DNA of 64,000 nt from an uncultured Peptoniphilaceae bacterium (GCA_943912255.1 CALTTP010000007.1:59121-123120), one strand, 5' to 3'; positions 7,875-17,078 are shown, counted from the stretch's first letter. Notes: a model not told the origin generated them from the letters alone. Program-made: numbers and translations.

Positions 7875-9455
7875 TTAATCTAATATATACAATTTTACCG
7901 TTCTTACTCCCCAGTTATAGCATTCGCTTACTGAGTTCATATGAACGTCAATTTTGTTTCCTTTGATTGCTCCGCCTGTATCTCCAGCAACGGCATATCC
8001 ATATCCTTCTACATAAACTCTAGTTCCTAGTGGAATAACTCTTCTATCCACTGCTATTACTTTAGAGTTTTGTCTAAGGTCGATGCCTGATGCTGTTCTC
8101 CAGGAAAGTCCTGGTTCGTTCATTGAATATGCTGTAGCTTTTACTGTCATAACCTTCTTGTAGCTGAAGTTTTTATCAGAGTTTGTGTTCTTATCTTGTG
8201 ATCCTGCTGATTCTACTTCTTTTGGTTTATCTTTTTCTACTTCATTGTCTGAGATAAAGCTATTTGAAACATATGCTGTTGAATTGTTGTAGGAAATTCT
8301 CAACCAGTCCCCTACTACATATCCTGATATCTTTTCACCTTTGTTTAACACTCCAAGAACTTTTGAGTTTGTTCCAGGTTGTTGTCTAACATTTAGGTTT
8401 GATTTTACCCAACCAGTTCTAGAAACTTCTTTAACTATTTTATCTACAACATTTCCTTCTAAGTCTTTAATTGGCATTTCTACATCAGTTGTGTTTAAAA
8501 CTTTTTCTACAAAGTTTTTGATAAATGATGTTGAAATGTTTCCTGTAGAAACTGAGTAGATATTTTTAACATTTAGTCCCTTTACTCCTTCTGATGCATT
8601 AGTGTTGTTAACTAATAGCATTGGTGAGTTTAGTTTTGAACTTAATCCAGTTGCTAATATTGCATCTGAGTAATTTCTACCGTTTGCAATAACTACATCT
8701 TCAAAGCTACCAAATCTCTTTAGTAGTTCAAGGGATGTTTCGTATCTGTCATGTCCCTTAATTGTGTTTTCTGCAATCTTGGATTTATCTTTTCCAGTTA
8801 TTTCATATACTTTTTCCTTTGCAGTTTGTGGAACTGAACTATCTCCACCTACAAAGTAAATATTTGAATCCTTATTTTCTTCTAAGTACTTTTGAGTAGA
8901 TTCTGGAACTTCTTCTCCATTTGTAAGAAGAATATTCATATCATTTTTAACTGCATAGGCTGTTGCTGAAAGTGAATCGGCAAGTGCTTCTCCATCAGTT
9001 ATGATAATATCTCTTTTTGAATCCAATCTAGATGCAATTTCAACGGCTGTATCAAATCTACTAAATCCACTGATTCTGCCTTTGAAATTGGAAATTCCCT
9101 TTAGAAGTTCTTCAGAAATCGCCTTGTCTCCACCTATAGCATAGACATTCTTAGCTTTTTTGATTGTCTCCATTGACTTTTCTGAAAGCTTTCCGTCTTC
9201 TGTAAGAACTATGGCTCCCTTATTTTCTCCGGCTAAAACTCCTCCAGAGATACCGTCAACTATTTTTTCTGCACTTAAAATATATACATTTTCTAGGGCT
9301 TCAGTACTATTAGCTATTTTTGCAGAAGTTTCGGATAAGGTATTTGAGTTTACACTAAATACATTTAATCCAGAATTAGCTAAAGTTGTCGTCATTGGAC
9401 TGAATGCAATTGCAGCAGCCAATAAACCTGAAGCAACTTTTGTTTTAATATTCAA
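7875..9455 (-). CDS. secreted wall protein: CWB2 repeats, SH3 domain and 3D (murein hydrolase-like) domain
   Basis: The 526-residue protein has a signal peptide (~27 residues), three CWB2 repeats (~residues 50-320; FSRFDTAVEIAS, GHDRYETSLELL), a bacterial SH3 domain (~345-400, SNLNVRQQPGTNSKVLGVL) and a C-terminal 3D domain (~435-526). The 3D domain shows its conserved aspartates in AVDRRVIPLGT, AGDTGGAIKG and IDVHM, as in resuscitation-promoting-factor/YocH-type lytic transglycosylases. It probably remodels peptidoglycan outside the cell. The start is TTG 9453-9455, seven bases after AAGGAG. TGTAAC operators in its leader and upstream match WalR sites, and 3D proteins such as B. subtilis YocH belong to that regulon. 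Confidence 0.9.
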   Translation of the reverse strand: MNIKTKVASGLLAAAIAFSPMTTTLANSGLNVFSVNSNTLSETSAKIANSTEALENVYILSAEKIVDGISGGVLAGENKGAIVLTEDGKLSEKSMETIKKAKNVYAIGGDKAISEELLKGISNFKGRISGFSRFDTAVEIASRLDSKRDIIITDGEALADSLSATAYAVKNDMNILLTNGEEVPESTQKYLEENKDSNIYFVGGDSSVPQTAKEKVYEITGKDKSKIAENTIKGHDRYETSLELLKRFGSFEDVVIANGRNYSDAILATGLSSKLNSPMLLVNNTNASEGVKGLNVKNIYSVSTGNISTSFIKNFVEKVLNTTDVEMPIKDLEGNVVDKIVKEVSRTGWVKSNLNVRQQPGTNSKVLGVLNKGEKISGYVVGDWLRISYNNSTAYVSNSFISDNEVEKDKPKEVESAGSQDKNTNSDKNFSYKKVMTVKATAYSMNEPGLSWRTASGIDLRQNSKVIAVDRRVIPLGTRVYVEGYGYAVAGDTGGAIKGNKIDVHMNSVSECYNWGVRTVKLYILD

Positions 9456-9475
9456 AATAACACTCCTTAATTGTT

Positions 9476-9492
9476 TGTAACTATTTTGTAAC
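9476..9492 (+). promoter_or_regulatory. TGTAAC-N5-TGTAAC operator in the leader of the CWB2-3D gene
   Basis: The 17-base sequence is identical to the one at 2729-2745 and fits the WalR box. It lies about 12-28 bases downstream of the predicted transcription start, where binding would more likely repress than activate. Confidence 0.5.
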
Positions 9493-9510
9493 CTTTTTTG
9501 TTACGTGATA

Positions 9511-9539
9511 ATTTTAGCCCATGGCAAAACCCCTGTCAA
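9511..9539 (-). promoter_or_regulatory. promoter of the CWB2-3D gene
   Basis: A perfect TTGACA (9534-9539) and TAAAAT (9511-9516) on the minus strand are 17 bases apart. Transcription should start near 9504. Confidence 0.85.
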
Positions 9540-9616
9540 CAATTAGGGATGTTATTACATCAAAACTAGGACTAGGCACCTTTTTTCCTACTTGAATCCT
9601 ATAAATATTAATAAAT

Positions 9617-9706
9617 TGTAACACTTTTTGTAACCTTTATGCCTAATTTTTAAAGGTTACAAAAGGGTTACAGAATTATTACAAAATTATTACGAAATTT
9701 GTTACT
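9617..9706. promoter_or_regulatory. tandem array of TGTAAY operators
   Basis: On the minus strand, hexamers start at plus positions 9656 (GTTACA), 9667 (GTTACA), 9678 (ATTACA), 9689 (ATTACG) and 9701 (GTTACT): four steps of 11, 11, 11 and 12 bases, one helical turn each. Two more TGTAAC copies lie on the plus strand at 9617-9622 and 9629-9634. This fits cooperative binding of an OmpR/PhoB-family response regulator. The array lies about 80-165 bases upstream of the -35 box of the CWB2-3D gene. Confidence 0.6.
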
Positions 9707-10127
9707 TTCTTGTAATATTTCGAGCTTTTAATTTCATTTCTACTTGATAAATGTAGCGATTTAGCACTTTTTCCAGACTTAGAAAGAAAGTATTTGTTAA
9801 ATATGTTAACAGACTATCGTAGTCATTCACTTGATGTAGAGTGACTTTTGTCTTGTTTTCTTCAATTTTTTCAAAGGTTATATCAAAGATTCCACTTATG
9901 ATTTTATTGTTCATTTGTATTTCAAAATACTTCAAAGGGTCTTTCTTTAAAACCTCATACCTTGTTACCATGTCATTGTGATTTGTTTCTTCAAAGGAGT
10001 TTTCCCCAGTGACCTCAAAGTCTACTACTTCATTTCTCCACTTATAATCCTGTCTATTTGTAAATATTTCCCAAACCTCTTCAATGGGATAATCCAAGGT
10101 CTTTTTTACAGTAGCTTCACTTTTCAC
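9702..10127 (-). CDS. SRPBCC (START-like) domain protein
   Basis: The 141-residue product has the pattern of the polyketide-cyclase/SRPBCC fold: an N-terminal strand and helix with TLDYPIEEVWEIFTNRQDYKW, then alternating strands (YFEIQM, FDITFEKIEENKTKVTL) and a long C-terminal helix. These proteins bind small hydrophobic ligands; the ligand here is unknown. Its ATG overlaps the end of hemZ by 11 bases, so the two are cotranscribed and probably translationally coupled. The last codons run into the TGTAAY array. Confidence 0.8.
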   Translation of the reverse strand: MKSEATVKKTLDYPIEEVWEIFTNRQDYKWRNEVVDFEVTGENSFEETNHNDMVTRYEVLKKDPLKYFEIQMNNKIISGIFDITFEKIEENKTKVTLHQVNDYDSLLTYLTNTFFLSLEKVLNRYIYQVEMKLKARNITRK

Positions 10128-11583
10128 TAATAATCAACTCCTTCTTTTCCTCTATTATCTCCTCTAATTTTCCCAAATAATCCCTCATATTCATGTAATT
10201 CCTATGGTTTATTATTAGATCTCCATCTTTTAAAAACTTAGATCCAGAACCCATTCCTATGCCAATGATGTCCTGCAACTCCTCCATCATATAGATATTG
10301 TACTTGCAGATCTTTTCTGGCTTGCTAAAACCGATATTCTCCAAATTTCCCAAAATCCTCTTTTGTCTATATAGATAGTAGGGAATATATCCCTTTTCAA
10401 AACTAAAATCCAAAGCCCTATCCATCATTTTCTTTGCTTCAACAAATTCACTTTGTAAGTTTCCACCATTTTGCAAAAGTCTAGATCCCTTTTTCAGGGC
10501 AAGAGTATGAACCGTCAAATTATCCGGTTTAAGCCTTTCTATAACTTCAAGAGTATGGTTAAAGTCCCTTATATCCTCATTGGGTAGGCCTACAATAAGG
10601 TCCATGTTTATACTGTCAAAGTCTAGGTTTCTCCCCTGATTATACATATTTATAAGATTGGCATTATCCTGTTTTCTTCCAATTTCCAAAAGCGTGTCTT
10701 CCTTAAAACTTTGAGGGTTTAAAGAAATTCTCGTAATCTTGTTATCCTTTAATGCCTTTAATTTTTCCAAAGTCAAGGAGTCTTCCCTACCAGCTTCAAC
10801 GGTAAATTCTTCTACCTTTTCCAAATCGTAAATCTCATTGATGCCCTGTAGCAAATTCTTTAAATCCACCAACTTTAAAGAAGTGGGAGTTCCCCCTCCT
10901 ATATATATAGTAGAAAGTTTTCTACCATTGAGAATTTTATTAAGTTCCTTCATCTCTTTTAATAGACTTTCAATGTAGGATTTTACAATGCCACCATTTT
11001 TTTCAAGAATTAGAGTAGAATAAGAACAATAAGAGCATCTACCGGTACAAAAAGGTATATTGATATATAGACTGTAACCTTCCCTAGAGATATTTTCCCT
11101 AATAGGCTTTTGAATTGTTGATATGTCGCTAATAAGTTTAGCCTTTTTGCTACTTAAAAGCATTCTATTTTCCAGATAGCTCAAAGTCTCCTCAAAAGTT
11201 TTACTTTTCAATAACTTAGTTGCCACCTTTACAGGCCTTATTCCCGTAAGAATGCCCCAAGGGGAAGACTTTTTGAAAAAATTAATAAAGAAACTTAAAA
11301 TCTCGTACTTTATAGCCATCCTATAAGAAATAAAAGAATCCAGATTCAAATCATCCATGTTCTTAAAACTCTGAAAGACAACCCTTCCCTTTTCCAAGAA
11401 TTTAAGTGCAATCCTACCATTAGTATTTATTACCAAAAAATCCGTAGATTGGGCATTAGAATCATGAGAAAAAATCTCCCCTTCACCATGACTAACAAAG
11501 ACAATACTATCATGAGGCAAGAAAATAGAAAGAATATCATAAACATCAAGCCTGTATATTTCATTATCAAGAATAATATTCAT
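10117..11583 (-). CDS. hemZ: HemZ-type radical SAM coproporphyrinogen dehydrogenase-like protein
   Basis: The protein of 488 residues has an N-terminal extension of ~160 residues (typical of HemZ rather than HemN), the radical-SAM cluster motif C-TGR-C-SY-C (~residues 175-182), the SAM-binding YIGGGTPTSL (~229-238) and a HemN-like C-terminal region. HemZ-type enzymes are annotated as oxygen-independent coproporphyrinogen III oxidases, but activity of this subgroup is not well established and HemW-like roles are possible. I chose ATG 11583, about ten bases after AAGGGTG; an in-frame GTG at 11595 overlaps that site. No other haem gene is nearby. Confidence 0.85.
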   Translation of the reverse strand: MNIILDNEIYRLDVYDILSIFLPHDSIVFVSHGEGEIFSHDSNAQSTDFLVINTNGRIALKFLEKGRVVFQSFKNMDDLNLDSFISYRMAIKYEILSFFINFFKKSSPWGILTGIRPVKVATKLLKSKTFEETLSYLENRMLLSSKKAKLISDISTIQKPIRENISREGYSLYINIPFCTGRCSYCSYSTLILEKNGGIVKSYIESLLKEMKELNKILNGRKLSTIYIGGGTPTSLKLVDLKNLLQGINEIYDLEKVEEFTVEAGREDSLTLEKLKALKDNKITRISLNPQSFKEDTLLEIGRKQDNANLINMYNQGRNLDFDSINMDLIVGLPNEDIRDFNHTLEVIERLKPDNLTVHTLALKKGSRLLQNGGNLQSEFVEAKKMMDRALDFSFEKGYIPYYLYRQKRILGNLENIGFSKPEKICKYNIYMMEELQDIIGIGMGSGSKFLKDGDLIINHRNYMNMRDYLGKLEEIIEEKKELIISEK

Positions 11584-11634
11584 CAAACACCACACCCTTA
11601 AGATAATTATAACAAAAAGTAGTGCTCCCGCACT

Positions 11635-11975
11635 GGTATTCGAAGGTAAGCTGTTGGCTTTCCTATAACCTTTCTGCCTAACGGCAGGGGTAAGTCGGAA
11701 TTTAACAAATTCCGTTAAAATTAATTTAATTGAATTTTTTCTTTTCTAATCTTCTTACCCTCCAACGATTTAGAGGCTTATGCCGCCCCTGAATTTCTGG
11801 AGGGAAAGGGTTGGGTTTTAAAGGGAAGGGAAATGAAACCATCAAACAGGTTACCGGTTCCCTTCCCTTTAATTTTAAAAAGAAAATATAGCTTTAATAA
11901 TAGTTTATCGAAGTTTATAAAACTTCGATAACAATATTGCCGTTAGGCAAGAAGGTTAAAAGGAAGCATTAGCTT
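11635..11975 (+). repeat. composite palindromic intergenic repeat, copy 2
   Basis: Fills the gap between rsuA and hemZ. It has GCCTAACGGCAGGGGTAAG, CGGAATTTAACAAATTCCG hairpin, TTCTTACCCTCCAACGATTTAG, and the AAAGGGAAGGGAA/TTCCCTTCCCTTT hairpin (11820-11870), whose inner arms here are mutated (GAAACC, GGTTACC). It closes with GCCGTTAGGC near 11940. No gene is seen. Confidence 0.8.
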
Positions 11976-11979
11976 CATT

Positions 11980-12663
11980 TTAATCAATCTCTATATACTC
12001 CCCTGGTTCTAAATCTTCTGGTAGTACTAGATTGCCCATTTTCACTCTTTCTAATTCCAATACTTTATTATCAACTTTTTCAAACATCCTCTTTACTTGA
12101 TGGAATTTCCCTTCTGTTATGGTTATATAGCAATTTCTTAGGTCTATAACCTCCAATTGGGCAGGTTTTGTTATTATATCTTCTGGTAAGAGTTTTATTC
12201 CTTCTTTAAATACTTTCGCATATCTTTCTTCTTCTATATCTTTTTGAAGTTTCACTTTATAGGTCTTTTTTATTTCATTTTTAGGGGAAGTTAGCATATG
12301 GTTTAAACCACCGTCATTGGTTAATAATAGCAGTCCTGTGGTATCTTTATCCAGTCTTCCCACTGGTGCTGGATTAAAATGTTTATGGTAGTCCTCTAGC
12401 AGGTCTACAACTGTTTCATCGAAGAAATCTTCTGTTGCTGACACTACATTTTTAGGCTTATTCATAAGTAGATAGATAAATTCTTTATACTCTACTTTTT
12501 CTCCCCAATAGGTTATATCGTCTTCTTTTGTGTCCACGATTCTTCCTGAGTTTTTCTCAACTTCTCCATTTACCATAATGGCACCTTTTTTAGATGCCTT
12601 TTTTATTTCAGATCTTGTTCCAAAACCCATGTTTCCAATTAATTTGTCTAATCTTATCTTCAT
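11980..12663 (-). CDS. rsuA: 16S rRNA pseudouridine synthase (RsuA family)
   Basis: The 227-residue protein has an N-terminal S4 RNA-binding domain (residues 1-60, RLDKLIGNMGFGTRSEIKKA) and the RsuA/RluB/E/F catalytic domain with PVGRLDKDTTGLLLLTND (~100-118; catalytic Asp in RLD) and the C-terminal motif EGKFHQVKRMFE. The family converts a uridine of rRNA to pseudouridine; RsuA acts on U516 of 16S rRNA, which the overall length suits. It lies 48 bases downstream of the DEAD-box helicase gene, with a hairpin between. Confidence 0.88.
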   Translation of the reverse strand: MKIRLDKLIGNMGFGTRSEIKKASKKGAIMVNGEVEKNSGRIVDTKEDDITYWGEKVEYKEFIYLLMNKPKNVVSATEDFFDETVVDLLEDYHKHFNPAPVGRLDKDTTGLLLLTNDGGLNHMLTSPKNEIKKTYKVKLQKDIEEERYAKVFKEGIKLLPEDIITKPAQLEVIDLRNCYITITEGKFHQVKRMFEKVDNKVLELERVKMGNLVLPEDLEPGEYIEID

Positions 12664-12681
12664 ATAATCACCTATATCATT

Positions 12682-12708
12682 AAAGCACTCAAGAATTTGA
12701 GTGCTTTT
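12682..12708 (-). terminator. terminator of the DEAD-box helicase gene
   Basis: AAAGCACTCAA and TTGAGTGCTTT form an 11-bp stem with a very short loop right after the stop codon. It uses the GCACTCA arms seen in other terminators of this window. Read-through into rsuA is possible because the T-run is short on the minus strand. Confidence 0.6.
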
Positions 12709-12711
12709 AGT

Positions 12712-14373
12712 TTATTTTTCATTGGCCTTTTCTACTGAGACTCTAGCTCCTTTAATATGTTTGTTATTTAAGTTCTTTACCACTCTTGGTGCAACTTTTG
12801 AGTCCACATTTACAAAGGAAAAGTCATCGAATATATCAATTTGTCCTACTTCTTTTGAGCTGATTTTTCCTTCATTGCAAAGTGCTGCTAGTATATGTTT
12901 ATGGAAAACTCCTCTTTTTCTACCTGTACTAATGAATAGTCTTGTAGCGTTTTTAAGTTTTGTATTTTTTTGACCTTTTCCCTTTGGTCTATTGCTTCTA
13001 AAGTCCCTTTTTTCTCTGACTTTTTCAAATCTTGGTCTTTTATTGTTGTCCACAGAGTCAATTTCCCTGTATTTAAAGGACTTCTGTTCATTTAGTAAGA
13101 GTTTTAAAACCGCAGCTCCAATATGGTTTGGCAGATAAGCCTCTTCTTCTAAAAGGGAAAGGAATTTCAATTCTTTTTCAAAATTCTTTTCATTTAATAT
13201 AACTCTTATCTTTTCTAATAGCTTGGAACTTCTATTCTTCTCCATATCTTTTATGGTTGGAATAGCTTTTTTCTCGATTTTAGTTTTAGTATATCTTTCA
13301 ATTTCCCTTAAACTACCATAGTCCCTTGAAGTTATAAAGGAAATTGCCGTTCCAAATCTTCCTGCCCTTGCAGTTCTTCCAATTCTATGAACATAGTACT
13401 CGTTATCCTGAGGCATATCGTAGTTAACTACCAGGTCCACATCATCCACGTCTATTCCCCTAGCTGCTACATCTGTTGCAACCAATATGTCTATGGTGGA
13501 CTTTCTAAATTTATCCATTACTGTATCTCTTTGGTTTTGCTTTAAGTCACCATGTAATCCATCGGCAAAGTAGCCTCTTGATTGTAGTTCGGACGTAAGT
13601 TCATCCACCTTTTTCTTGGTGTTACAAAAAACCACTGTAAGTCTAGGGTTGTCTATATCTAAAATTCTGGATAGAGTCTCTGTCTTTATGTCGTTTCTAA
13701 GTTCTATATATGCTTGTTTTACTTTAGGCACGGTAAGTTCTTTACTTACAACTTTTACAACTTCCGGATTTTTTTGATATTTTTTTGCAAATTCCATTAT
13801 TTCCTTTGCCATGGTAGCTGAGAAAAACAAGGACTGTCTCTCTTCTGGAACATCTTGTAAAATAAGTTCAATATCGTCTCTAAAGCCCATGTCGAACATT
13901 TCATCTGCTTCGTCTAATACAAAGAAATTTAAATTCGACAGTTCCAAAGAACCTCTTCTCATATGATCCATTACTCTTCCTGGAGTTCCTATAACTATTT
14001 GAACGCCGTTTCTAAGTCCTCTGAGTTGTCTTTCAATTGGTTGCCCCCCATAAATAGGCATAACCCTTACGCCCTTTTTATACTTTGCCAAAGTAGAGAT
14101 CTCTTCCGATACTTGGATGCAAAGTTCCCTTGTAGGACATAACACCAAGGCTTGAACCCTTCTATTTTCTGGGTTCACCTTTTCGATTATAGGAATTCCA
14201 AAAGCAGCAGTCTTCCCTGTTCCCGTTTGAGCTTGACCGATTACATCTTTTCCTTCCATAAGTAATGGTATGGAATTCTTTTGTATTGGGGTGAACTCCT
14301 CAAAACCCATGTCTGAAACTGCATCTAAAATCGCCTTAGATAGTTTCATGTCGCTTATTTTTTCTTCTGTCAT
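12712..14373 (-). CDS. DEAD-box ATP-dependent RNA helicase (DeaD/CshA type)
   Basis: The 553-residue protein shows the whole motif series: Q motif FTPIQ, Walker A AQTGTGKT (~residue 48), PTREL, DEAD (~153), SAT (~185), and HRIGRTARAG (~332). The last ~75 residues (TRLFISTGRKRG onward) form a DbpA/CsdA-type RNA-recognition domain, after a Lys/Arg-rich linker. Such helicases act in ribosome assembly and mRNA turnover, often at low temperature. ATG 14371-14373 is preferred because GGAGGG lies just upstream; the in-frame TTG at 14385 has no ribosome site. Confidence 0.92.
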   Translation of the reverse strand: MTEEKISDMKLSKAILDAVSDMGFEEFTPIQKNSIPLLMEGKDVIGQAQTGTGKTAAFGIPIIEKVNPENRRVQALVLCPTRELCIQVSEEISTLAKYKKGVRVMPIYGGQPIERQLRGLRNGVQIVIGTPGRVMDHMRRGSLELSNLNFFVLDEADEMFDMGFRDDIELILQDVPEERQSLFFSATMAKEIMEFAKKYQKNPEVVKVVSKELTVPKVKQAYIELRNDIKTETLSRILDIDNPRLTVVFCNTKKKVDELTSELQSRGYFADGLHGDLKQNQRDTVMDKFRKSTIDILVATDVAARGIDVDDVDLVVNYDMPQDNEYYVHRIGRTARAGRFGTAISFITSRDYGSLREIERYTKTKIEKKAIPTIKDMEKNRSSKLLEKIRVILNEKNFEKELKFLSLLEEEAYLPNHIGAAVLKLLLNEQKSFKYREIDSVDNNKRPRFEKVREKRDFRSNRPKGKGQKNTKLKNATRLFISTGRKRGVFHKHILAALCNEGKISSKEVGQIDIFDDFSFVNVDSKVAPRVVKNLNNKHIKGARVSVEKANEK

Positions 14374-14501
14374 CTTACCCTCCAAATAGGTTATCTTTGT
14401 TGTGAATTGTATTCTTGAAATGTAAAGATTGGAAAGTTACACTTTTAGACCTACAGGCCTTTTTAATTAAAGGATTTAAATCACCTGTGATTTTTAATAG
14501 A

Positions 14502-15269
14502 TTAGAATTGTGTTTTTTGAATCTTTGAAGCTAAAAACTTCTCTCTTAACTCCAACGCCTTTTGAGGGTAGTCTGTGATTACTCCCTCGAGATTTTGTTC
14601 AAAGCAGTACAATAGGTCCTTGTCTCTATTGACGGTCCAAACTCTTATTTTCTTCTTTATATTCTTTATAAAGTTTGAGTCTCTAATACTAAAACCCAAG
14701 CTGGAATGGACTCCCGATATCATATTATTTTTTTCAATATTTAAAATTTTTCTACGATTTTCCTTTACGTCTTTTACAAGCCAATACTTTTCATGTACCG
14801 GATCGTATCTATTGATCTTAAAAAGTGACCTTAAATCAAAGCCAGAATATACTATTTCAAAGGGGAGGGGTCTTTCCTTTACCACTTCTGCAAGTCTTTT
14901 TTCTACGCCTTTATGAAAAAATCTATTCGTCTTTATCTCTATATTTAAAAGCCCTTTAAAGTCCATTTCTTCAAGGAGATCTAACACTTCTCTAAGACTT
15001 GGAATCTTTTCGCCTTCAAATTCCTTGGAAAATTTTATCCCTGCATCATATTGGCGAATCTCCTTCAAAGTCATCTTTTCAACTTCTCCCCTACCAGTAG
15101 TCGTCCTATTTATCTTGGGGTCGTGAATGACTACAATTTCTTTGTCCTTTGTCTGTCTAATATCTAATTCTATACCTTCAGCTCCAACTCTGACAGCTTC
15201 TTTAAAGGCTGCTAGAGTATTTTCTGGTCTATTTCCTCGACTGCCTCTATGAGCAATTACTAAGGTCAT
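14502..15269 (-). CDS. glycerophosphodiester phosphodiesterase
   Basis: The 255-residue protein is a GDPD TIM-barrel: IAHRGSRGNRPENTLAAF (residues 5-22, with catalytic His7 and Arg8), GIELDIRQTKD (metal-binding Glu and Asp), and IHDPKINRTTTG. It hydrolyses glycerophosphodiesters to glycerol-3-phosphate and an alcohol. There is no signal peptide, so it acts in the cytoplasm. The start overlaps the stop of the Tag gene by four bases (ATGA type), showing a shared transcript and translational coupling. Confidence 0.9.
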   Translation of the reverse strand: MTLVIAHRGSRGNRPENTLAAFKEAVRVGAEGIELDIRQTKDKEIVVIHDPKINRTTTGRGEVEKMTLKEIRQYDAGIKFSKEFEGEKIPSLREVLDLLEEMDFKGLLNIEIKTNRFFHKGVEKRLAEVVKERPLPFEIVYSGFDLRSLFKINRYDPVHEKYWLVKDVKENRRKILNIEKNNMISGVHSSLGFSIRDSNFIKNIKKKIRVWTVNRDKDLLYCFEQNLEGVITDYPQKALELREKFLASKIQKTQF

Positions 15270-15832
15270 CTCTTACCACCCTCACATCCTTGTATATGAT
15301 CATCTATTATCCCAATTGCCTGTAAGTAGGAATACAAAATAGTCGGTCCCACAAAGGTAAAACCCCTTTTCTTCATGTCTTTAGAAATTCTCTTGGACAA
15401 TTCACTTTGAGATGGCATATCTTCTTGATTTTTCCAATTTGACACAATTTGTCTACCTTTTGTAAAAGACCAAATATATTTGTAGAAACTACCAAATTCT
15501 TCTTGAACCTTTATAAAGGCCTTTGCATTTTCTATGGACGACTTAATCTTTCTTTTATTTCTAACAATATCTTTGTTCTCAACTAGTCTATTATAATCTT
15601 TTTCTGTAAAACTAGCTACTTTTTTAGGTTGAAAGTCCTTATATGCCTTTCTGTAACCATCTCTCTTCTTTAATATGGTGTTCCAACTAAGACCTGCCTG
15701 TGCCGTCTCCAAAATGAGCATTTGAAAAAGATAATTCTCATCCTTTGATATCTTACCCCATTCATTGTCATGATAGTCCTTTAATTCTTTAGAACCCAAT
15801 GCCCAAGGGCAAATTTTAACCATATCTCCCAA
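15266..15832 (-). CDS. tag: DNA-3-methyladenine glycosylase I
   Basis: The 188-residue protein matches Tag: an N-terminal KICPWALGS, YHDNEWG, the helical ETAQAGLSWNTILKKRDGYR (~43-62), and the C-terminal GPTILYSYLQAIGIIDDH. Tag removes 3-methyladenine from alkylated DNA by base excision. The zinc-binding residues (Cys near the start, His near the end, with a later Cys in HIQGC) are present. TTG 15832 lies seven bases after GAGGTG; ATG 15823 is the alternative, with only two bases after GGGAG. Confidence 0.9.
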   Translation of the reverse strand: MGDMVKICPWALGSKELKDYHDNEWGKISKDENYLFQMLILETAQAGLSWNTILKKRDGYRKAYKDFQPKKVASFTEKDYNRLVENKDIVRNKRKIKSSIENAKAFIKVQEEFGSFYKYIWSFTKGRQIVSNWKNQEDMPSQSELSKRISKDMKKRGFTFVGPTILYSYLQAIGIIDDHIQGCEGGKR

Positions 15833-15907
15833 AGTGATTCACCTCATTGTCCATATATTACCCTATCTGTTATAATAACACTTAATGGAAGAAAGGAGAA
15901 ATCCTCA

Positions 15908-16174
15908 ATGAACTTTAAACCATCTTTTACCTATTATTTAATAATAAATATTATAGCTTTCTTAGCTTTTGGCTATGATAAATTAGCTGCAAAGACCGAC
16001 CAATGGAGGCTTAGCGAAAAAAATCTTATGTTACTTGCTTTAATTGGTGGATTTGTAGGCACCATGGCCGGTAAAATAATCTTTCACCATAAGACTTTAA
16101 AAAAAGAATTTGCCCTTGTAGCTCTAATTTCATCCCTAGTACACATTTGGATTATCGGTTCTTATATTATGTAG
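15908..16174 (+). CDS. DUF1294 membrane protein
   Basis: The 88-residue protein has two to three membrane helices and the DUF1294 landmarks FGYDKLAAKTDQWRLSE and GGFVGTMAGKIIFHHKT. Function is unknown. Its start follows AAAGGAGAAATCCTCA. It is transcribed away from tag and is followed 23 bases later by an EamA transporter, probably on the same transcript. Confidence 0.85.
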   Translation: MNFKPSFTYYLIINIIAFLAFGYDKLAAKTDQWRLSEKNLMLLALIGGFVGTMAGKIIFHHKTLKKEFALVALISSLVHIWIIGSYIM

Positions 16175-16197
16175 ACAATTTATAAGGAGGTAGGAAT

Positions 16198-17073
16198 TTG
16201 GATAAAGAATCAAATAGAAGAAAAGGGATTATCTTTATGGTAATCTCCTGCGTATGGTTTGCCCTTATGCAGATATTAGTAAAACTTACAGGGGGTACAA
16301 TCCCTCTTTTTGAACAGGTGTTTTTTAGAAATTTAGTCACCCTAATACTATGTGGCTATCTATGTTATAGAAATGGTGACAGCTTTTTTGGAAAAAAAGA
16401 AAACCAAATAAAACTAATTGGACGTTCATTACTTGGTTACCTAGGAGTTGTAACCTATTTTTATGCAATAAACCACTTAGACTCTGCCGATGCAACAATA
16501 TTACAAAAGAGTTCACCAATATTTGTAATTATCTTTGCGGCAGTGTTTTTAAAAGAGAAATTGACCAGACTTAAAATTACAACCCTAATCTTGTGTTTTA
16601 TTGGAACCATGTTTGTGGTAAGACCACAGTTTAACATGGACCTAGTGCCAGCATTAAGTGGAGTTTCATCAGCAGCCTTTGCCGGTGGAGCTTATACAAT
16701 ACTATCCCATTTAAATAAGACGGAAAAACCAAATACTATAATATTTTATTTTTCCCTATTTTCCTGTGCAGTTTCACTGCCCCTAATGATAATGAACTTT
16801 GTAAAGCCAACAGCTATGGAGTTACTTTTGCTCTTTGGAATAGGAGTTTTTGCAGGACTAGGACAGATTTTCTTGACCCTATCCTATAGATTTGGGGAGG
16901 CATCAGAAGTAAGTATTTTCAACTATTCAACAGTTGTCTTTACAACCCTATTAGGATTTGTCCTATTTAGAGAAATCATTAGCCCTTACTCACTTGTAGG
17001 GATAATATTGATATTTGGATCATCGTATTATCAGTATTTGAAAATAAGAAGGTATGGGGAAAAGGAACGCTAA
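16198..17073 (+). CDS. EamA/DMT-family transporter
   Basis: The 291-residue protein has about ten hydrophobic helices arranged as two EamA repeats: the first with FFRNLVTLIL and LQKSSPIFVIIFAAVFLKEKL, the second with TVVFTTLLGFVLFREIISPYSLVG at the matching place. Members export or import metabolites and drugs; the substrate cannot be read from the sequence. The start is TTG 16198 after GGAGG with seven bases between. The stop is followed directly by repeat DNA. Confidence 0.85.
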   Translation: MDKESNRRKGIIFMVISCVWFALMQILVKLTGGTIPLFEQVFFRNLVTLILCGYLCYRNGDSFFGKKENQIKLIGRSLLGYLGVVTYFYAINHLDSADATILQKSSPIFVIIFAAVFLKEKLTRLKITTLILCFIGTMFVVRPQFNMDLVPALSGVSSAAFAGGAYTILSHLNKTEKPNTIIFYFSLFSCAVSLPLMIMNFVKPTAMELLLLFGIGVFAGLGQIFLTLSYRFGEASEVSIFNYSTVVFTTLLGFVLFREIISPYSLVGIILIFGSSYYQYLKIRRYGEKER

Positions 17074-17078
17074 CGCTT

